From assembly GCA_028564705.1 (NCBI GenBank), contig JAPXFQ010002924.1:711001-775000 (forward strand): a stretch of 64,000 nucleotides of DNA. The letters are read 5' to 3'. Positions 12,425-24,273 of this stretch are shown piece by piece. Below the pieces are notes generated by a model. It was not told the origin of the DNA. It searched no databases and saw nothing but the letters and a program-made list of their open reading frames with translations. This stretch comes from Apricaphanius iberus. Taxonomy: Eukaryota > Chordata > Actinopteri > Cyprinodontiformes > Aphaniidae. Made by a program: the position numbers and the translations under genes. How positions within the stretch are numbered: the first letter of the stretch is position 1; every line of letters begins with the position of its first letter.

Positions 12425-12877
12425 CCTTGCAGCTGGTAGCGCAGCTCACCTCACAGCTAGAAGGTCCTGGGTTTGATTCATTCTGGGGAAGCTGTGGGTG
12501 CTAAGGGTGTGTTTGTTGGCCCTTGACAAAAGGAGCTTTCTGTGAGGAGTTTGCATGTTCTCCCCATATTCCCTTGAGCAGCTAATGTGAGCTACTCCTA
12601 TAAAACATGCAGCAGTTCTGGGCTGTATACTACCTCCTCCTGGCTGACCGGGGTGCCTGAGGAGTTGGGGAGGATCTGGCTGGAATAAAGTGATCCTTCC
12701 ACGTACTACAGTATGTCCAGCTAGGGAAACCCTGCCCCCCAGGTGATGTGGCCTGCTCACTCCTCAAGCAGGAGGCTTGAGCTTTACTGTGGCCCTCCCA
12801 CGGTTGGCAGAGGGAGAACAATGCCCAGGATTGGAATTAGGTAGGAACACTGAATGATAAATATTGGGGAAAAACTG
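12425..12877 (+). repeat. Full-length tRNA-derived SINE (family A)
   Basis: The tRNA-like head carries an A-box-like CTGGTAGCGCAG near 12433-12444 and a B-box-like GGGTTTGATTC at 12469-12479. The body holds GTTTGCATGTTCTCCCC, the imperfect palindrome GAGCAGCTAATGTGAGCTAC, TGACCGGGGTGCCTGAGG and TGATCCTTCCACG, and ends near ATTGGGGAAAAACTG. The copy at 40475-40870 has the same module order and shows more intact CpGs (CCACGCGCTACGTCC). No RNA polymerase III activity is implied today. Confidence 0.85.
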
Positions 12878-15800
12878 TGGGTATAAAATAATACCACAAG
12901 GAATTTAAACAACTCCACTCTCTTTACACACTCCACTCTCTTTACACACACCCCATTGATATACAGTGATATAGGTCCCACCGACGCCTCGTCTCGGAGT
13001 TCAAGATGATTTACTTGGTTTTACTGAGCTTCAGGCTTTCATTGCTTGACATGTTTTACATTTAGATATGGCATTCTGCATTTTTCGGTTGAATAAAAGT
13101 ATTTTTTTTTAGATGCTGCTGCATTTATATCATCTGGAGCAAGTATATGCACATTCATCTCCAATATAAACAAGGTATTTTCATCCACATCACTGCTCAC
13201 AGGATATTTGATCTTTTTCAGACTTTTCTATGTGAAACCAAAAGAAATGGTTGCCTTCGCCATGTCTGGATATCTAAATGCATTATGGTGATATCTTACT
13301 ACTACTACTACTACTACTACTAATAATAATAAACTTTAATACAGACTCACAGGTCCATATAAGAGACAAGCCAGTACACACAATACAATAAATATGATAG
13401 CCTGATGCACTATTTGTGTTCGTAAGCAATGGAAAAAAATGCATCTAATAAAGATGTATCTGATCAGAGGAACTGGTTATTTGGTTTTCGAAAAACCTCT
13501 TAACCAGCTGATCAATTTGATATTTCGTTTTGCGATGCACATGTAATTTAATTTGACTCCATTAGTATACATACATGCAAGGTGCCCCCTTAAGAGTGTT
13601 AATTTTGCTTTATTTATTAACCCGATTGATCTTATGAAACAACAAATACTTTAATTGGCCTCATGCTCTTAGTTAATATTTTTCAGTCACATAACAAATT
13701 TCAATTCAGTTCAGCTGAGTCTACTCACTACTAATTTTAGTTTATTGTTAGATCCTCCTGTTTCCTGCCTTATTCTGATTCTTTGTTAACCTAACTTTAT
13801 GCCATGCGACTTGTATTATTTCTAGACTTCCCTGGATTCATTTGAATTTAATAACTACCTAGAACATGGCTGCTGTCCATTAGCTTGAATTTGGGACATT
13901 CCCACTAACTTTAACAATAATTGAAGATCTTGAATATATCAAAGATATATCATAAAATATACACTATATTAGCACATGGCAAAGAATTAGCAAATTCAGC
14001 TGACTGGTCATGACCTTCCTTTCATTGATGGGTAATGATCCAAAAGACACCACAAAAGTGATCAGGAAGTTTAATGGGCGGAACATGCTTTGATATTTTT
14101 ACTCTGTGTTCTACGATGGCAGTTGGTTAGACAGAACCTGCTACTACAGAGATCACCATGATTCAGCTTCCACAGGCTTTCTTTCACAACCTGCTCAGTC
14201 CTGCTCTGACGACAGGTCATTGAAATTGCAGGGTTGGTGAAATTAAGGAGTTTTATATAATGCCTTATTTAGAAGCTGCACTTTGGTTTCCCAAACAAAT
14301 CCCACTATATGGATATGCGATGGATCTAAAAATCTCCCGAGGGACTTCAAGTCGCCCCAAATTGTCAGGGTGAGTACATGAACACATTGCATGAATAACG
14401 TACAGGTTACAAAAGACAGTGCTTCCTCTTTAAGTTAAATAAATAATTGAAAAAGTGTTGCATTTCTGGAATTTAGTTCATAGAGTGAAACTGATATAGA
14501 TTCATAAAAAAGTTTTTATTTTATAATTATGGCTTAAAGAAAATAGAAAATTCTAAATAAATTTTCTCAGGAAATGTGCATACTGCAAGGACAGGTAAAA
14601 ATGTATTTCTCTTTTATTGAAATGTGCTATTGGATCAACACATCGGGAGACTGTTGGCTTGATAGTTCCCTAGCAGACTAATATTTACACTCTTCACATT
14701 GAAGTATAAGCCAAACAAGATCATTTCAAAACAAACTAATGAAAAATCAAATAGTGGGATAAATTGTAAGAAATGAAGGTGAGTGGAGAGAAAATTAGTG
14801 GTAGCAAACACTGCAACCAACAGGGATAATTGTAGCCTCGAGAAAATTATTAAGCAAAGTGTATTTAGGAGTTATGGGCTAATCCACAGGGCATGGACTG
14901 TAGGTGAAGTTGGTACTTAAAGAGCCAACACACACTAAATCCTGGACATAAAAAAGTAACTGACCAATATTTAACACACAAAAGAAAAAAAAAAAATAAA
15001 CAGTTACATTTGTTTGAATTGAAGGAGACCCAGACTTCAGGCACAAGTTGATGCTTGATAGGAATTCAGTTTATTTCTCCAGCAAGTAAAAGGGAATTTT
15101 GCATGTTCAAAATACTGTATATCCCCAAAACCTCAAACCAAAATTAATCAAGCTGAAATCAGATAAAAATAACAAAGACAGCCCCTAGCAATGGCTTCAA
15201 AGCAACCCAATATTTTAGATATACTGTAAATATGTGAAAAGTCAAGATTGTATTTTTGTTTTAAAAATAATGTATTTATTTGTCTTTTTAACAAAGAGAA
15301 AGGGTAGTCTAAATAATACAAATATACTGTGGGTACTCTTAATTAGTGTCAGATTGGAATTCAATTACAAAGCAGAAAAAAATGAAAATAAAACAGAATA
15401 CTTTGCACTACTCAAATTACCACTTTACATTAATATTTTTTTTACTGCATTGAACAATGAGCATCATCAAATGTATTTCAGCCCAAAAGAACCTGAATGC
15501 TTGACACCTTAAAGACGTACCCTGCAACTTTAACACCTTAAAAACACCTGTTCGATAACATTTTTACAGTACAAAAGCATTTATTATCTTCATTTTCAGA
15601 GCTGTCACTGCCTGTCCTGGCACGCCTCCAGGAAGTACTGACTGAGTTTTGCTTTACATCATCATGTCAAACACTACCAAACAAATATAAACAAGCCCAC
15701 TGTTTTGAGACTTGAGCCATGGCAGATCCACTGAAGAAACCAATGAAGAGATTACAAAGAAGAGATACTTGGTACTGATGGTTTCATGCGTTAGTTTCAT

Positions 15801-16027
15801 GCATTTTGTTGTTTTAGCTAGCAAGCTTGTAAAACCATCAGAACCTTCTGGCCTCTTAAAATGCGTTCCATAGAGATTTGGTTTTACTACAGGGGGGTAA
15901 ATATCCACAGAAAATGTCCTCTCTGCTAATGTTAAATGATGTTAAATTTTCTGAAGTTAAATGTTTATTTTAAAATCAAGGTCAAGACCGATAGAAATAA
16001 AGTTTCCTTTATTCAATGAAATTACTT
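12878..16027. other. AT-rich stretch with a trinucleotide microsatellite
   Basis: No gene is recognised. A TAC/TAA microsatellite lies at 13297-13331. A weak non-repetitive island of balanced composition is visible at about 14000-14360 and could be a conserved element. The remaining sequence is AT-rich with no motif I can name. Confidence 0.4.
13297..13331. repeat. (TAC)n(TAA)n microsatellite
   Basis: About eight TAC units are followed by about three to four TAA units. It is a compound trinucleotide repeat. Confidence 0.95.
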
Positions 16028-16130
16028 TTTTTCTGCTGGAAAACTTTATGGAAATGCTTATTTGATGCAGCAGGACTTAGTACCTGCCCACACTGCCAAA
16101 ATAACAATACTTGCTTTGATAAGTATTGTT
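16028..16130 (+). pseudogene. Tc1/mariner-like transposase fragment with QQD motif
   Basis: The plus strand at about 16066-16098 reads QQDLVPAHTAK, matching the (F)QQDxAPxHTAK box that contains the second catalytic aspartate of Tc1/mariner DDE transposases. Upstream bases TCTGCTGGAAAACTTTATGG also match the family. Only about 100 bases are recognisable and the downstream frame decays. No terminal repeats were located. Confidence 0.7.
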
Positions 16131-19100
16131 AAGAGAAATGTGAGAAGGATCTGACCTAGGCATGCAGTCCAGCTAAAGGCCAATATTAAAGCAACACGAT
16201 AAAAAGTACACTCAAACACTCTGTCATGAATCAATAACATCTTGGAGTTTTACTTTTTGAGCTTGCTTTAGAAAAAAGTAAATATACTATTTAGTTAAAT
16301 ATTACCTAATTTCTTAAGATACACCTGTGTATGCACATGCATACAAGAATGACTTACTGACTTTCCAAAAGCAACTGCTGAAAAGAATAATGGATCTATT
16401 GATTATATTCATGTGTGTATGCTATTTAATCTGTCACCACAATTTAACTTGACCTGGTCTGCAAATAAGACTTTGTGGTTACAGAAGATATGTAAATTCC
16501 TACTCCAAAAATAAATTCTAGACTTTCTCCACTAGATGTCAGAAAGCTCCCACATTTCTAGAATAATCCCATCAACTTCTTGTCCTCTCAGTAAAATTAT
16601 ATAGAATACACTATTGATTATTTTTATTACAAAATTGTTTTATACTTTCTTTTGAATGTGTGAAAACTTTGTACTTGTTATTTTGCTTATTTTTTTATTT
16701 AACAAAGATTTTAAACATATTTTTCAGACTACCATGGCATCCACCAAAAGAGGGGGACATCCCATTAAAAAAATAAAATAAAAAAATGGAGGCATCCTCA
16801 TAAATTAAATCCATAGACTTCTGTTTCTTAAACTTCAAAAGCCATTTTATTTAACAATCAAATTCATAATTTTATGTTTTTATACAATTTTTTTTTGCAT
16901 TGCATAGTATGTAAATACATATTTCCCTTTTCTCATTACAGTATTAAATGCTCAGAGAGTCTTGTGTGAATGCTGTCAGAAGATGGCAATGGTGTCAGGT
17001 TATTGCGTGGCTGTCAGCGTTGGTGGGCTTGGACAGGCATCGGCTCCACACCAAGCAGGGTTCCTTTCTGCCTGCTGGAGATCTTGTACTTGCTTCTTTA
17101 GTCAGCCCTAAGCCGCTGTCCCCACGCAGGGCTGCCTTCACCAGCGTTCACCTAAATCTGTCACACAGATTTGACACTGTGTCACTTGGAGTGCACTCTG
17201 AAATGACATGTATATAATGTGGAATATTGTGCACATTTACAGCCCGGAATTCCCTTAGAGCATGACCGGTTTCCTTGTGTGCAAGTGGGTGGGTGAAAAA
17301 AAAAGATAAAAAAATAAATAAAAAGTCCATGTCTGATATTTTAAAAAAACAAACACATTCTTACTTCATAATATTCATAAGCATAAATTGTGGTTTCTTA
17401 TTCATTCAGACAAGACAAATGCATAATCCCTCATTTAGACAGTCCTACAAAACTATATTTTGGCACAGTAAAAATCTGAAAGTGTATAGAAAACTTGTTT
17501 GTAAAAACAGTAAAAATAAAAAAAGAGATGAGGTTTTTTTTCTTGAGCAGATGCAGTGGGCAGTTAAGTGACTTTTAACGATAGCGCTTGTCCTTATATT
17601 TTCAGTACCCTGTCAAAAATGTTACTGTCAAACATTTGCCGTGTTTAGGCCATAAACAACACAAATCATCTTAGATTAGGCTCACTGCTATTTAGGCATG
17701 AGAAATTACACTAAATGCTCTTTTGTATCTTTCCCCCTGTGAGAAAATAATTTATACCATGATGCTGATTTTAAACCCTAATACTTTCGACTCTCCTTTT
17801 TCAAAATAAAACTGCTAAAGGGAATAAACCATAAAATTAATAAGAAATAATAAATTACCCCAATTTTTGTATAAGTCTATTCCTTTTTGTGCCTCAGTGT
17901 ATTGTATGCATTGTGCTTAATGTATATGTAAAGTGTGTTTAATGTCATTATTTTTATTTTAATCTTGTTTGTTAAATTTCATATTTTTGCATTTCTAATG
18001 TATTTATTTTAGGTTTTATAACCGTTTATCCCCTATCTTCACTCCATAATGTATGATTTAGATTATTCTACCCAATTGTAGTTAAGTATTTTTACAATAT
18101 TTACAGGAGTGGTTGGACAATATCTTATAATTAGGAGATAACTGAACCATGCTGACTTTGACACGGTCTATAGAATTGTCCTGTATTGATTTATCTTTGA
18201 TCATGCCTTTCTCCATTCTTAGATATCTACTGGACCTGTTTTTATTTAAAATTGCATTGGGATGACATTTATTTTGAATTGGTGCTTTATGAATAATCTG
18301 ACCTAAATCAGTTAGCGTTATTCTCATTTTTTCAACCAATTCGAGAGGAAGCCTCTTTCTATACAGAAAGTTCTCAATTTGGAACAAAGAGAAGACAGTG
18401 GAACTGACTGCTTATTTCTCCCCCTCATACGGCTTTTTCTCTGTCGCTTTCTTCTGCAGTATTTACTGGATAAAATTGTCACAACTGGCCCTTGTTGGCC
18501 AGTAAGAAGGATTTCTCCTTCCCCAGTCGCTATGGCTTTGCTAGATGTACTACACATAAAGGTTCGAAACTGGGTTGCAGTTTTTAGGGTTTTCAAGCAG
18601 TAAAGTTTTAGAGCAATTCAATTTTTTCTCAAAGAAGACAGTTAAAAAAATTACTTTGGGTGCACTTAAGCATAATTTTCAATTATTGCCAATATCTAGC
18701 TACATTAGCTGTGTTTTTTTTTAGTTGACGATAGTTTCATTAGTTATATTTTAAATGAATAAACATAGCACTTTAAAAACTATCATAAGACTTGTGGCTG
18801 TGAAATTGTTGGTAGTTAGAACTCCAAGGTGATTCCGGGTTGTTTGTGAGCATGAACTTTATGAGACAAGAAAATTAACTCACTTATAGAAGGTTTTTCT
18901 TTTTATGTGTCTTCAGTCCCAACAAATTGTCGGCTGACTTGTGTGGATTGTGTTATTGGTAATTAGATTGATAACCAATCTCTATCTATGTTAATCCATG
19001 ATACTTAGGTGCAATAGTGGCTCTGTTTTTCCTGACTGTCTAAACTATAGACTGACAGCATGTATATAAGGTCTCTGTTTCAGTCACTACATGTGCAGTA

Positions 19101-19690
19101 TTGCTTTGAAGTTACTTTTTACATACTAATGACTTTTTGTGAGAGATTTTGAGAGACACTATACACAAACTGAAAGAGTTTCATTGGAATAACAGGCGGT
19201 GTCCTCAAAGTAAGGTCTTGAAGTCCTTCTAAGCAGTTAAGGTGTCAGGAATAAAACGAAGTCTGGTTAGGATTATAAATGTTAGATATTTCAGCAACTA
19301 CCATTCTAATGGTATGTAATTTACACAATTTCAGATGTAAGCTTAAGTTTTGCTAAAGATCAGCAGATCTATGACTGCTTGTTTAACGAAATGTATTGAT
19401 CCTTCCAGACCTATTGAAGGAGACACAAAAAAACCTAAATAAAAAAAAAACAAGTGCATAAAACAGTACAATGTACATTTACAAAGATAAACAACTATTA
19501 TCGCAGCAGTAAAATTTGTTTTGCAATCAGCATATTCTTTTTTTAATGATTTAAATCAATATTCCTGAGCAAAACATTCTGAAGATTTAACAGATAAAAG
19601 GCATTTACATAGGGATAAATTAAATTTCAGCTATCCACTTAATTATTATTTATTTAGTTTTGCTTCACATTGTTCCCAATGTTCGTCCTT
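16131..19690. other. Intergenic stretch; two possible regulatory islands
   Basis: No gene is recognised. A GC-richer island at about 16930-17260 and another at about 18370-18610 stand out from AT-rich flanks. Neither contains a convincing reading frame, a tRNA box or terminal repeats. The second has a stretch CTGTCGCTTTCTTCTGCAG that may belong to an old repeat. Confidence 0.35.
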
Positions 19691-19700
19691 GCTGTTTGGA

Positions 19701-20125
19701 AGCAAGTTTGACTTGAGCATCAGCACTGTTGCTAAGCTGGTTAAAGCATAAAATGTAACTGAAATAACCATTTAAAAAACATATTCTGAAAAGGGCATTT
19801 AAACCTCTTTCCTAACAAGCATAGCTAATATGTGGTGTAGATCAACATCTACTAAGGTAAAGAAGCTCAGCTTGCTAGCAAGTGGACTTGAGCACAGAAC
19901 TGTCACTAAGCTGGTTAAGGCATAAAATGTAACTGAAATAGTGTAAATATGTAAAATCAATTCTAAAATGTGCATTTAAAACTTTTACTTTAGCAATCAC
20001 AGCTAACATGTGGTGTACATTGACATCTACTACCTACAACGTTAAGAAGCTCAGCTTGCTAGCAATTTTAAATTTAGCATTAGGGCTGTTGCTAAACAAA
20101 CTAAGACATAGAATGTTACTGGAAC
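19701..20125 (+). repeat. ~180-bp tandem repeat, about 2.3 copies
   Basis: Three successive units start near 19701, 19877 and 20063. Each begins with a variant of GACTTGAGCAT...ACTGTTGCTAAGCTGGTTAA, continues through GCATAAAATGTAACTGAAATA, GTGCATTTAAAACTTT, GCTAACATGTGGTGTA and CATCTACTA, and ends with AAGAAGCTCAGCTTGCTAGC. The third unit is cut after about 60 bases. Units differ by substitutions and small indels (period about 175 and 186), so the duplication is not recent. Function unknown. Confidence 0.85.
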
Positions 20126-22520
20126 ACAGATTTTTTGAATCATTTATTTATCTTTTGCTCTGAAAATTTGAGGTAGTAGGAAGTACAATTATTACGATTT
20201 TTTTTCTTTCGCTTTCAAAATTGCAAGCAAAAGCATCAAAATCTAAAAGTTATTCACACAAACATGTAATCACACTACAGCGTAGAATAGGCTTTGCTTA
20301 TAGTCAGGTAAGACTAAAAAAACTTTTTAGCCTATACATTATAATGCAGGGGATACTTCTTTTCTCACACAGGTGTTTAAGAGATCCCCTCTCTGATAAA
20401 TCATGATTTGTAAACTTTCACACAGACAGCACTGACAGCTTTCCCTTTGATAATGTAGAAAAATGGAGAAAGCGAGGGCTGGGCTTAAGTAGAGCTGTGA
20501 TTTAGAGTGCAGAGATGCAGCATTTCTCCTTTCCGGTGGAGGCCCTCCTGGGTTTGATTTAATTCTCTCCCCGCACTATTAAAAAGGCCTTCCACTACCT
20601 TCAGTGCATGCACCTTGCTGTCATAACTGGCACAAAATCATTAATCAATGCCGCTTGTAGCCAGTGCGACTAAGGCCCTTCGCAGTGTATATTTTTCCAT
20701 TATTGATTGTGTGTGTAATGCATGAAGAAGTACAAAGATAGGTGTCCTCCTGTGTTGGAATGACCATATTAGGCCATGAGATGAGGGAGCTATCTGGACT
20801 TCATGTAGCACTTATCATTTCTGTCAAGAGGAAAACTTTCTTTTCAAAGTGTTTCTTAATTTAACTGTTGTGTCATTTTTTTTACCTTTTTCTTTTTGCT
20901 GCCTGAACTCAACACTGAACCTGAGCTGGACGAATGAAGAGCGGTTATTTGGTGCAATAAACTGAAAGGCGCTGAATGTCAGTGTGTCCCCCCCTTTGTT
21001 GTTTAATTTATTTTCTTTTCAAAGTGAAGGGAGGTGTCCTTGCTGTGAGAGTTAGTCATTGATGTGGCTATAGTTAGTCCATCCCCTGCTGCGTTTGTCT
21101 GTTGGAGACGTTACTTCCTCTTTCCTGCTCGTTTGCCCTGAGATGCTCAACTCGGTCTGTTTGGCTGCAGTTAGAATGATGCAGGGTGGGCTTCGTAAAG
21201 AACAAAAGACTATAGACTGTGGACAAATCTCTGCAAAGCAAAGTACACATGACAGACACTGTTAGAAGGTAAATGCAGTTTGACCTGTCCTTTTTAAAGG
21301 TGTTACCTGGATCGTTTTATCAAGTGTTAAAGTTCTTTAGATAATTCTGTGTTTTATTTTTAAAACAGTGCAGTGGAGCAACATATAAATGCTTACTTTT
21401 AATTTTTATGCTAGATTTAGTTGTAGTTATTGCAGAAATCTGTTTACACCGTACTATTGGAGGGTGAAATAAGTTACATGCATTATTCTATTTTGTCTAT
21501 GTTTAAAATGTGTATGCTTTTATAAACATTTCACATTCATTAACATCACATATAAAATGTTGATTAAAAACCTTATAGCTGTAGTTTTACAATGAGATCT
21601 GGCAAAGTTTTTACTTCTCTCACCTTGCTTCTAACTTTGTGTGAGGGCAAGATAACGTTCAACCTTTTTTGACAGTTTCAGCCATTTAAACTTTTCATTT
21701 AGTTGTCTGACTATTGATTTGTGCAAAACATAAAAATATCTTAGCATCTGAACAATGTTCCTAATGATGCAAATATTAAAACTAACCAGGAGATAATCAG
21801 AATAAATGTCAGTTTTAAAATTACAAGAACCAATTTTTCATTTAGATCAAAAACCATGTTTTAATATTTACAAACTCCTTGAAAAACATTTTGAGGGAGA
21901 CTCAAAGACAAAGATGTCCATATTTTCTGGATTTCACCTAAAAGGAGCTCAAGATTTTTTCTCCTCCCTATACTTAACCATCCTTCTCACTGTGAGTTGT
22001 TGCAAGATAACGCTCTCTTGACTACTCTTATTTATCATTGTTCCAGACATAAACATATTAATCAATCAAATTGTACATATAGGTAAGTTTAGGTGAATGC
22101 TGATGTTCCTCTAGCCATTTCCTAATTTGTGAAGATCTGGCACATTTGCCTTGCTTTCTGGAGAAGTTCTCCTGTTTTTCTAATTTTGATGACTGGCTAG
22201 GAAAATTGGGCTCTATTCTGTCACGAAAACTTGAATTAATATGTTACAAATTAAAAATTATTAATTAAAGAGGATGGTTTATTCACAAAAAAAATGGTTG
22301 TTACATTTATTTTACAGGAATTTTAAGAATGTGGAAAGATTTATATGGCAAAAAAAAATGAAAAAATAATTTTGGCAAGAAGATTGGTGGTGGAGTTTAT
22401 GACTGTGAGATTATACAACTGAAATAAAAGCAAAATTTATGTTAAGCCCTTTTTACACGTGCTGCCAGTGATTGTTGAGTGCACTGTATATCAGAGAATG
22501 CAAGTTCTGTAAAATAAATA
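20126..22520. other. Intergenic stretch with a strong candidate regulatory island
   Basis: No gene is recognised. The interval 20420-20970 is non-repetitive and balanced, and carries several HOX/PBX-like words (TTGATAATG, CATTAATCAATG, TTATTGATTGTG) plus CACAGCTC-type E-box-like words. The rest is AT-rich, including weak frames around 21074-21259 and 21806-22021 without any domain. Confidence 0.35.
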
Positions 22521-22815
22521 AGCAGTTGGATTGCTTAATGTTGATCTTCTCTTTTAATAACCTCCATTTGTTACATTTAGACGAATAATGACACTAAATT
22601 GTTTTATCAACAACCAACTAATGCGTTTATATACGCCCTCTGCTCAATAAGCTTAAAATAAATGGAAATAACATGTTATGGGCTGAAAGCCCTTTACCTC
22701 GCCCATCTTAAATATTGATGCTTACAGTAATTTGTCCCCATTTCTATTGATTTTGTGTTTGGCTGTCAGTAAATGTCGCTATGAGAACAAACACTGACAG
22801 ATTTTAACGGGGCTT
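22521..22815 (+). repeat. Copy 1 of a diverged duplicated sequence
   Basis: This block is paralogous to 30112-30388 in the same orientation. Shared words in order are TTGATCTTCTCTTTTAATA / TTGATCTTATCCTTTAATA, ATTTGTTACATTTA, CAACTAACTAATG-like sequence with GTTTATA, AAAATAAATGGAAA, GCTGAAA...CCCTTTAC, TTAAA(T/C)ATTGATGCT, ATTGATTTT, GTCAGTAAA and ATGAGAACAAAC. Divergence is roughly a quarter by eye. No TIRs, tRNA boxes or poly(A) tail are visible. It could be an old interspersed repeat or a duplicated regulatory element. Confidence 0.75.
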
Positions 22816-23229
22816 TCTGCGAAGACCCATCAGCTTACGTTTTTTGGGGAGTGGCCGCGCCCTTCACTTCTCTTTTTGAGGCAAGGATCAGGTCAGGCAA
22901 CAGATCAAACCTGTTGTCGATGCTACTGGGAAGTCTAGCAGAATCCTGAAGATGCTGATCAGAGCTGACGGGGGATGTTCTGGGGTACTAATTGTGATTC
23001 ATAAGTCAGATAAAGAGAGGAGTGGCTTTTTTTGCAGCAGCTTAAGCGGAGAGTAACAGACCCTGACATGAACAAAATATAGACTGAGAATTATGCTGAC
23101 ATGTTTGTACAGTTTTCCAACAGCAGTATGTGTACCTGGAGTTAGGTTTATCAATTACTAACAAAATAAAGTATGTTTATTTTAAAATCTGATCTGTTGT
23201 TAATATATTTAATAATCTTGTGGAAAAAA
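22816..23229. other. Non-repetitive GC-richer island, no gene
   Basis: About 22800-23070 is balanced in composition (GGGGAGTGGCCGCGCCC, GGATCAGGTCAGGC, GCTGACGGGGG) and immediately follows duplicated copy 1. No reading frame or repeat is recognised. It is a candidate conserved element. Confidence 0.3.
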
Positions 23230-23746
23230 AAAACACATTTCTGGAATTTCTTTTTGTATATTTGTAGCAAAATGATTAAATGTATTTTACTGGTATTTTA
23301 TGTGATAGTCCAGACATGTAAAACTCCAGTCCTGCAACCTTTAGATGTGTTCCTGGTCCAGCACACCTGAATAAAAAGATAACAGTGTCTTTTTATTTTA
23401 ATCCAAGCTTTTTATTGTGAATTTGACTGTATCTACTACCCTTTATTTAAGTTCATCCTTCTTCCCATCAATTCTGACCAGATTTCATGTTCCTGCTTTA
23501 AAAGAGCATCCCCACAGCATGATACTTCCACCACCATGTTTCTAAGTGGTGATGGTGTGTATAGGGTGATGAACGGTGTTGATTAACATTACATAGTTTT
23601 ACATGTAAGAAACTGGCTTATTTTCTTAATTTGTTTAAATGCATATCTGTATTATTATTAACGGCATATAATACAAGAACCATCTTACAAATAACCTTAC
23701 AGATCATGATACAAATTCAATCCCCATCTATTTAAGACCAGAAAAA

Positions 23747-23796
<50 letters not shown>

Positions 23797-24273
23797 AGAG
23801 AGTAGAAAATATTAAATAAAAGTAAGTAACTCACTGATATGATGCAAGAGTATCGTTTCTTGTTGTATATAAAGTTGGGGAATCTGCAATTGTCATTTAA
23901 TAATGATATATGCAGCTATATTTAAATAAATATCCGTCCTATATTTACCAGTGCATAGCAAATTTTTTTGTTTATTTCTTTTTAGATTGGAAATATGATA
24001 GTAATTGTAGTAGTAAGTTTATTTTTTAGTCTTTTTTCTCTTCTTTCCAGAAAACAAAAACAAAAACCAAAACTACTTTTAGTAGGGTAAGAGAGTAAAG
24101 GTGTGTGAACATAAAAAGCACAGCACACATTTAATATTCTTGTAAAAAAAACGACAACAACAAAAAAACTTGGCACTTGGAAATCTTTTTTGCCTTGGTC
24201 TATAACATTAAATCCTAAAAAAAATACATAATAATACATAGTTAGAGATAAGACTACCTTTGCAAGGCACTAA
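23230..24273 (-). mobile_element. Degraded Tc1-like transposon remnant
   Basis: Three pieces of one Tc1-like family appear in order. The left subterminal sequence (AAATGTATTTTACTGG, TTTTATGTGATAG) is at 23278-23312. An antisense transposase segment at about 23457-23582 includes CATCCCCACAGCATGATACT and CCACCACCATGTTTCTAAG, the complement of the HHGGGS/ILWGC-like region. A right terminus ACCTTTGCAAGGCACT is at about 24255-24271. Most of the gene has been lost, and an AT microsatellite has expanded inside. The terminal word matches the ends of the better element at 40092-41866, so both belong to one family. Confidence 0.65.
23748..23793. repeat. (AT)n microsatellite
   Basis: An uninterrupted run of about 22 AT units lies within the Tc1 remnant. 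Confidence 0.95.

Noticed and set aside
12204..12449. Minus-strand open frame taken as a possible gene
   Set aside because: It is the wrong frame through a LINE ORF2 remnant; the homologous peptide is split over several frames.
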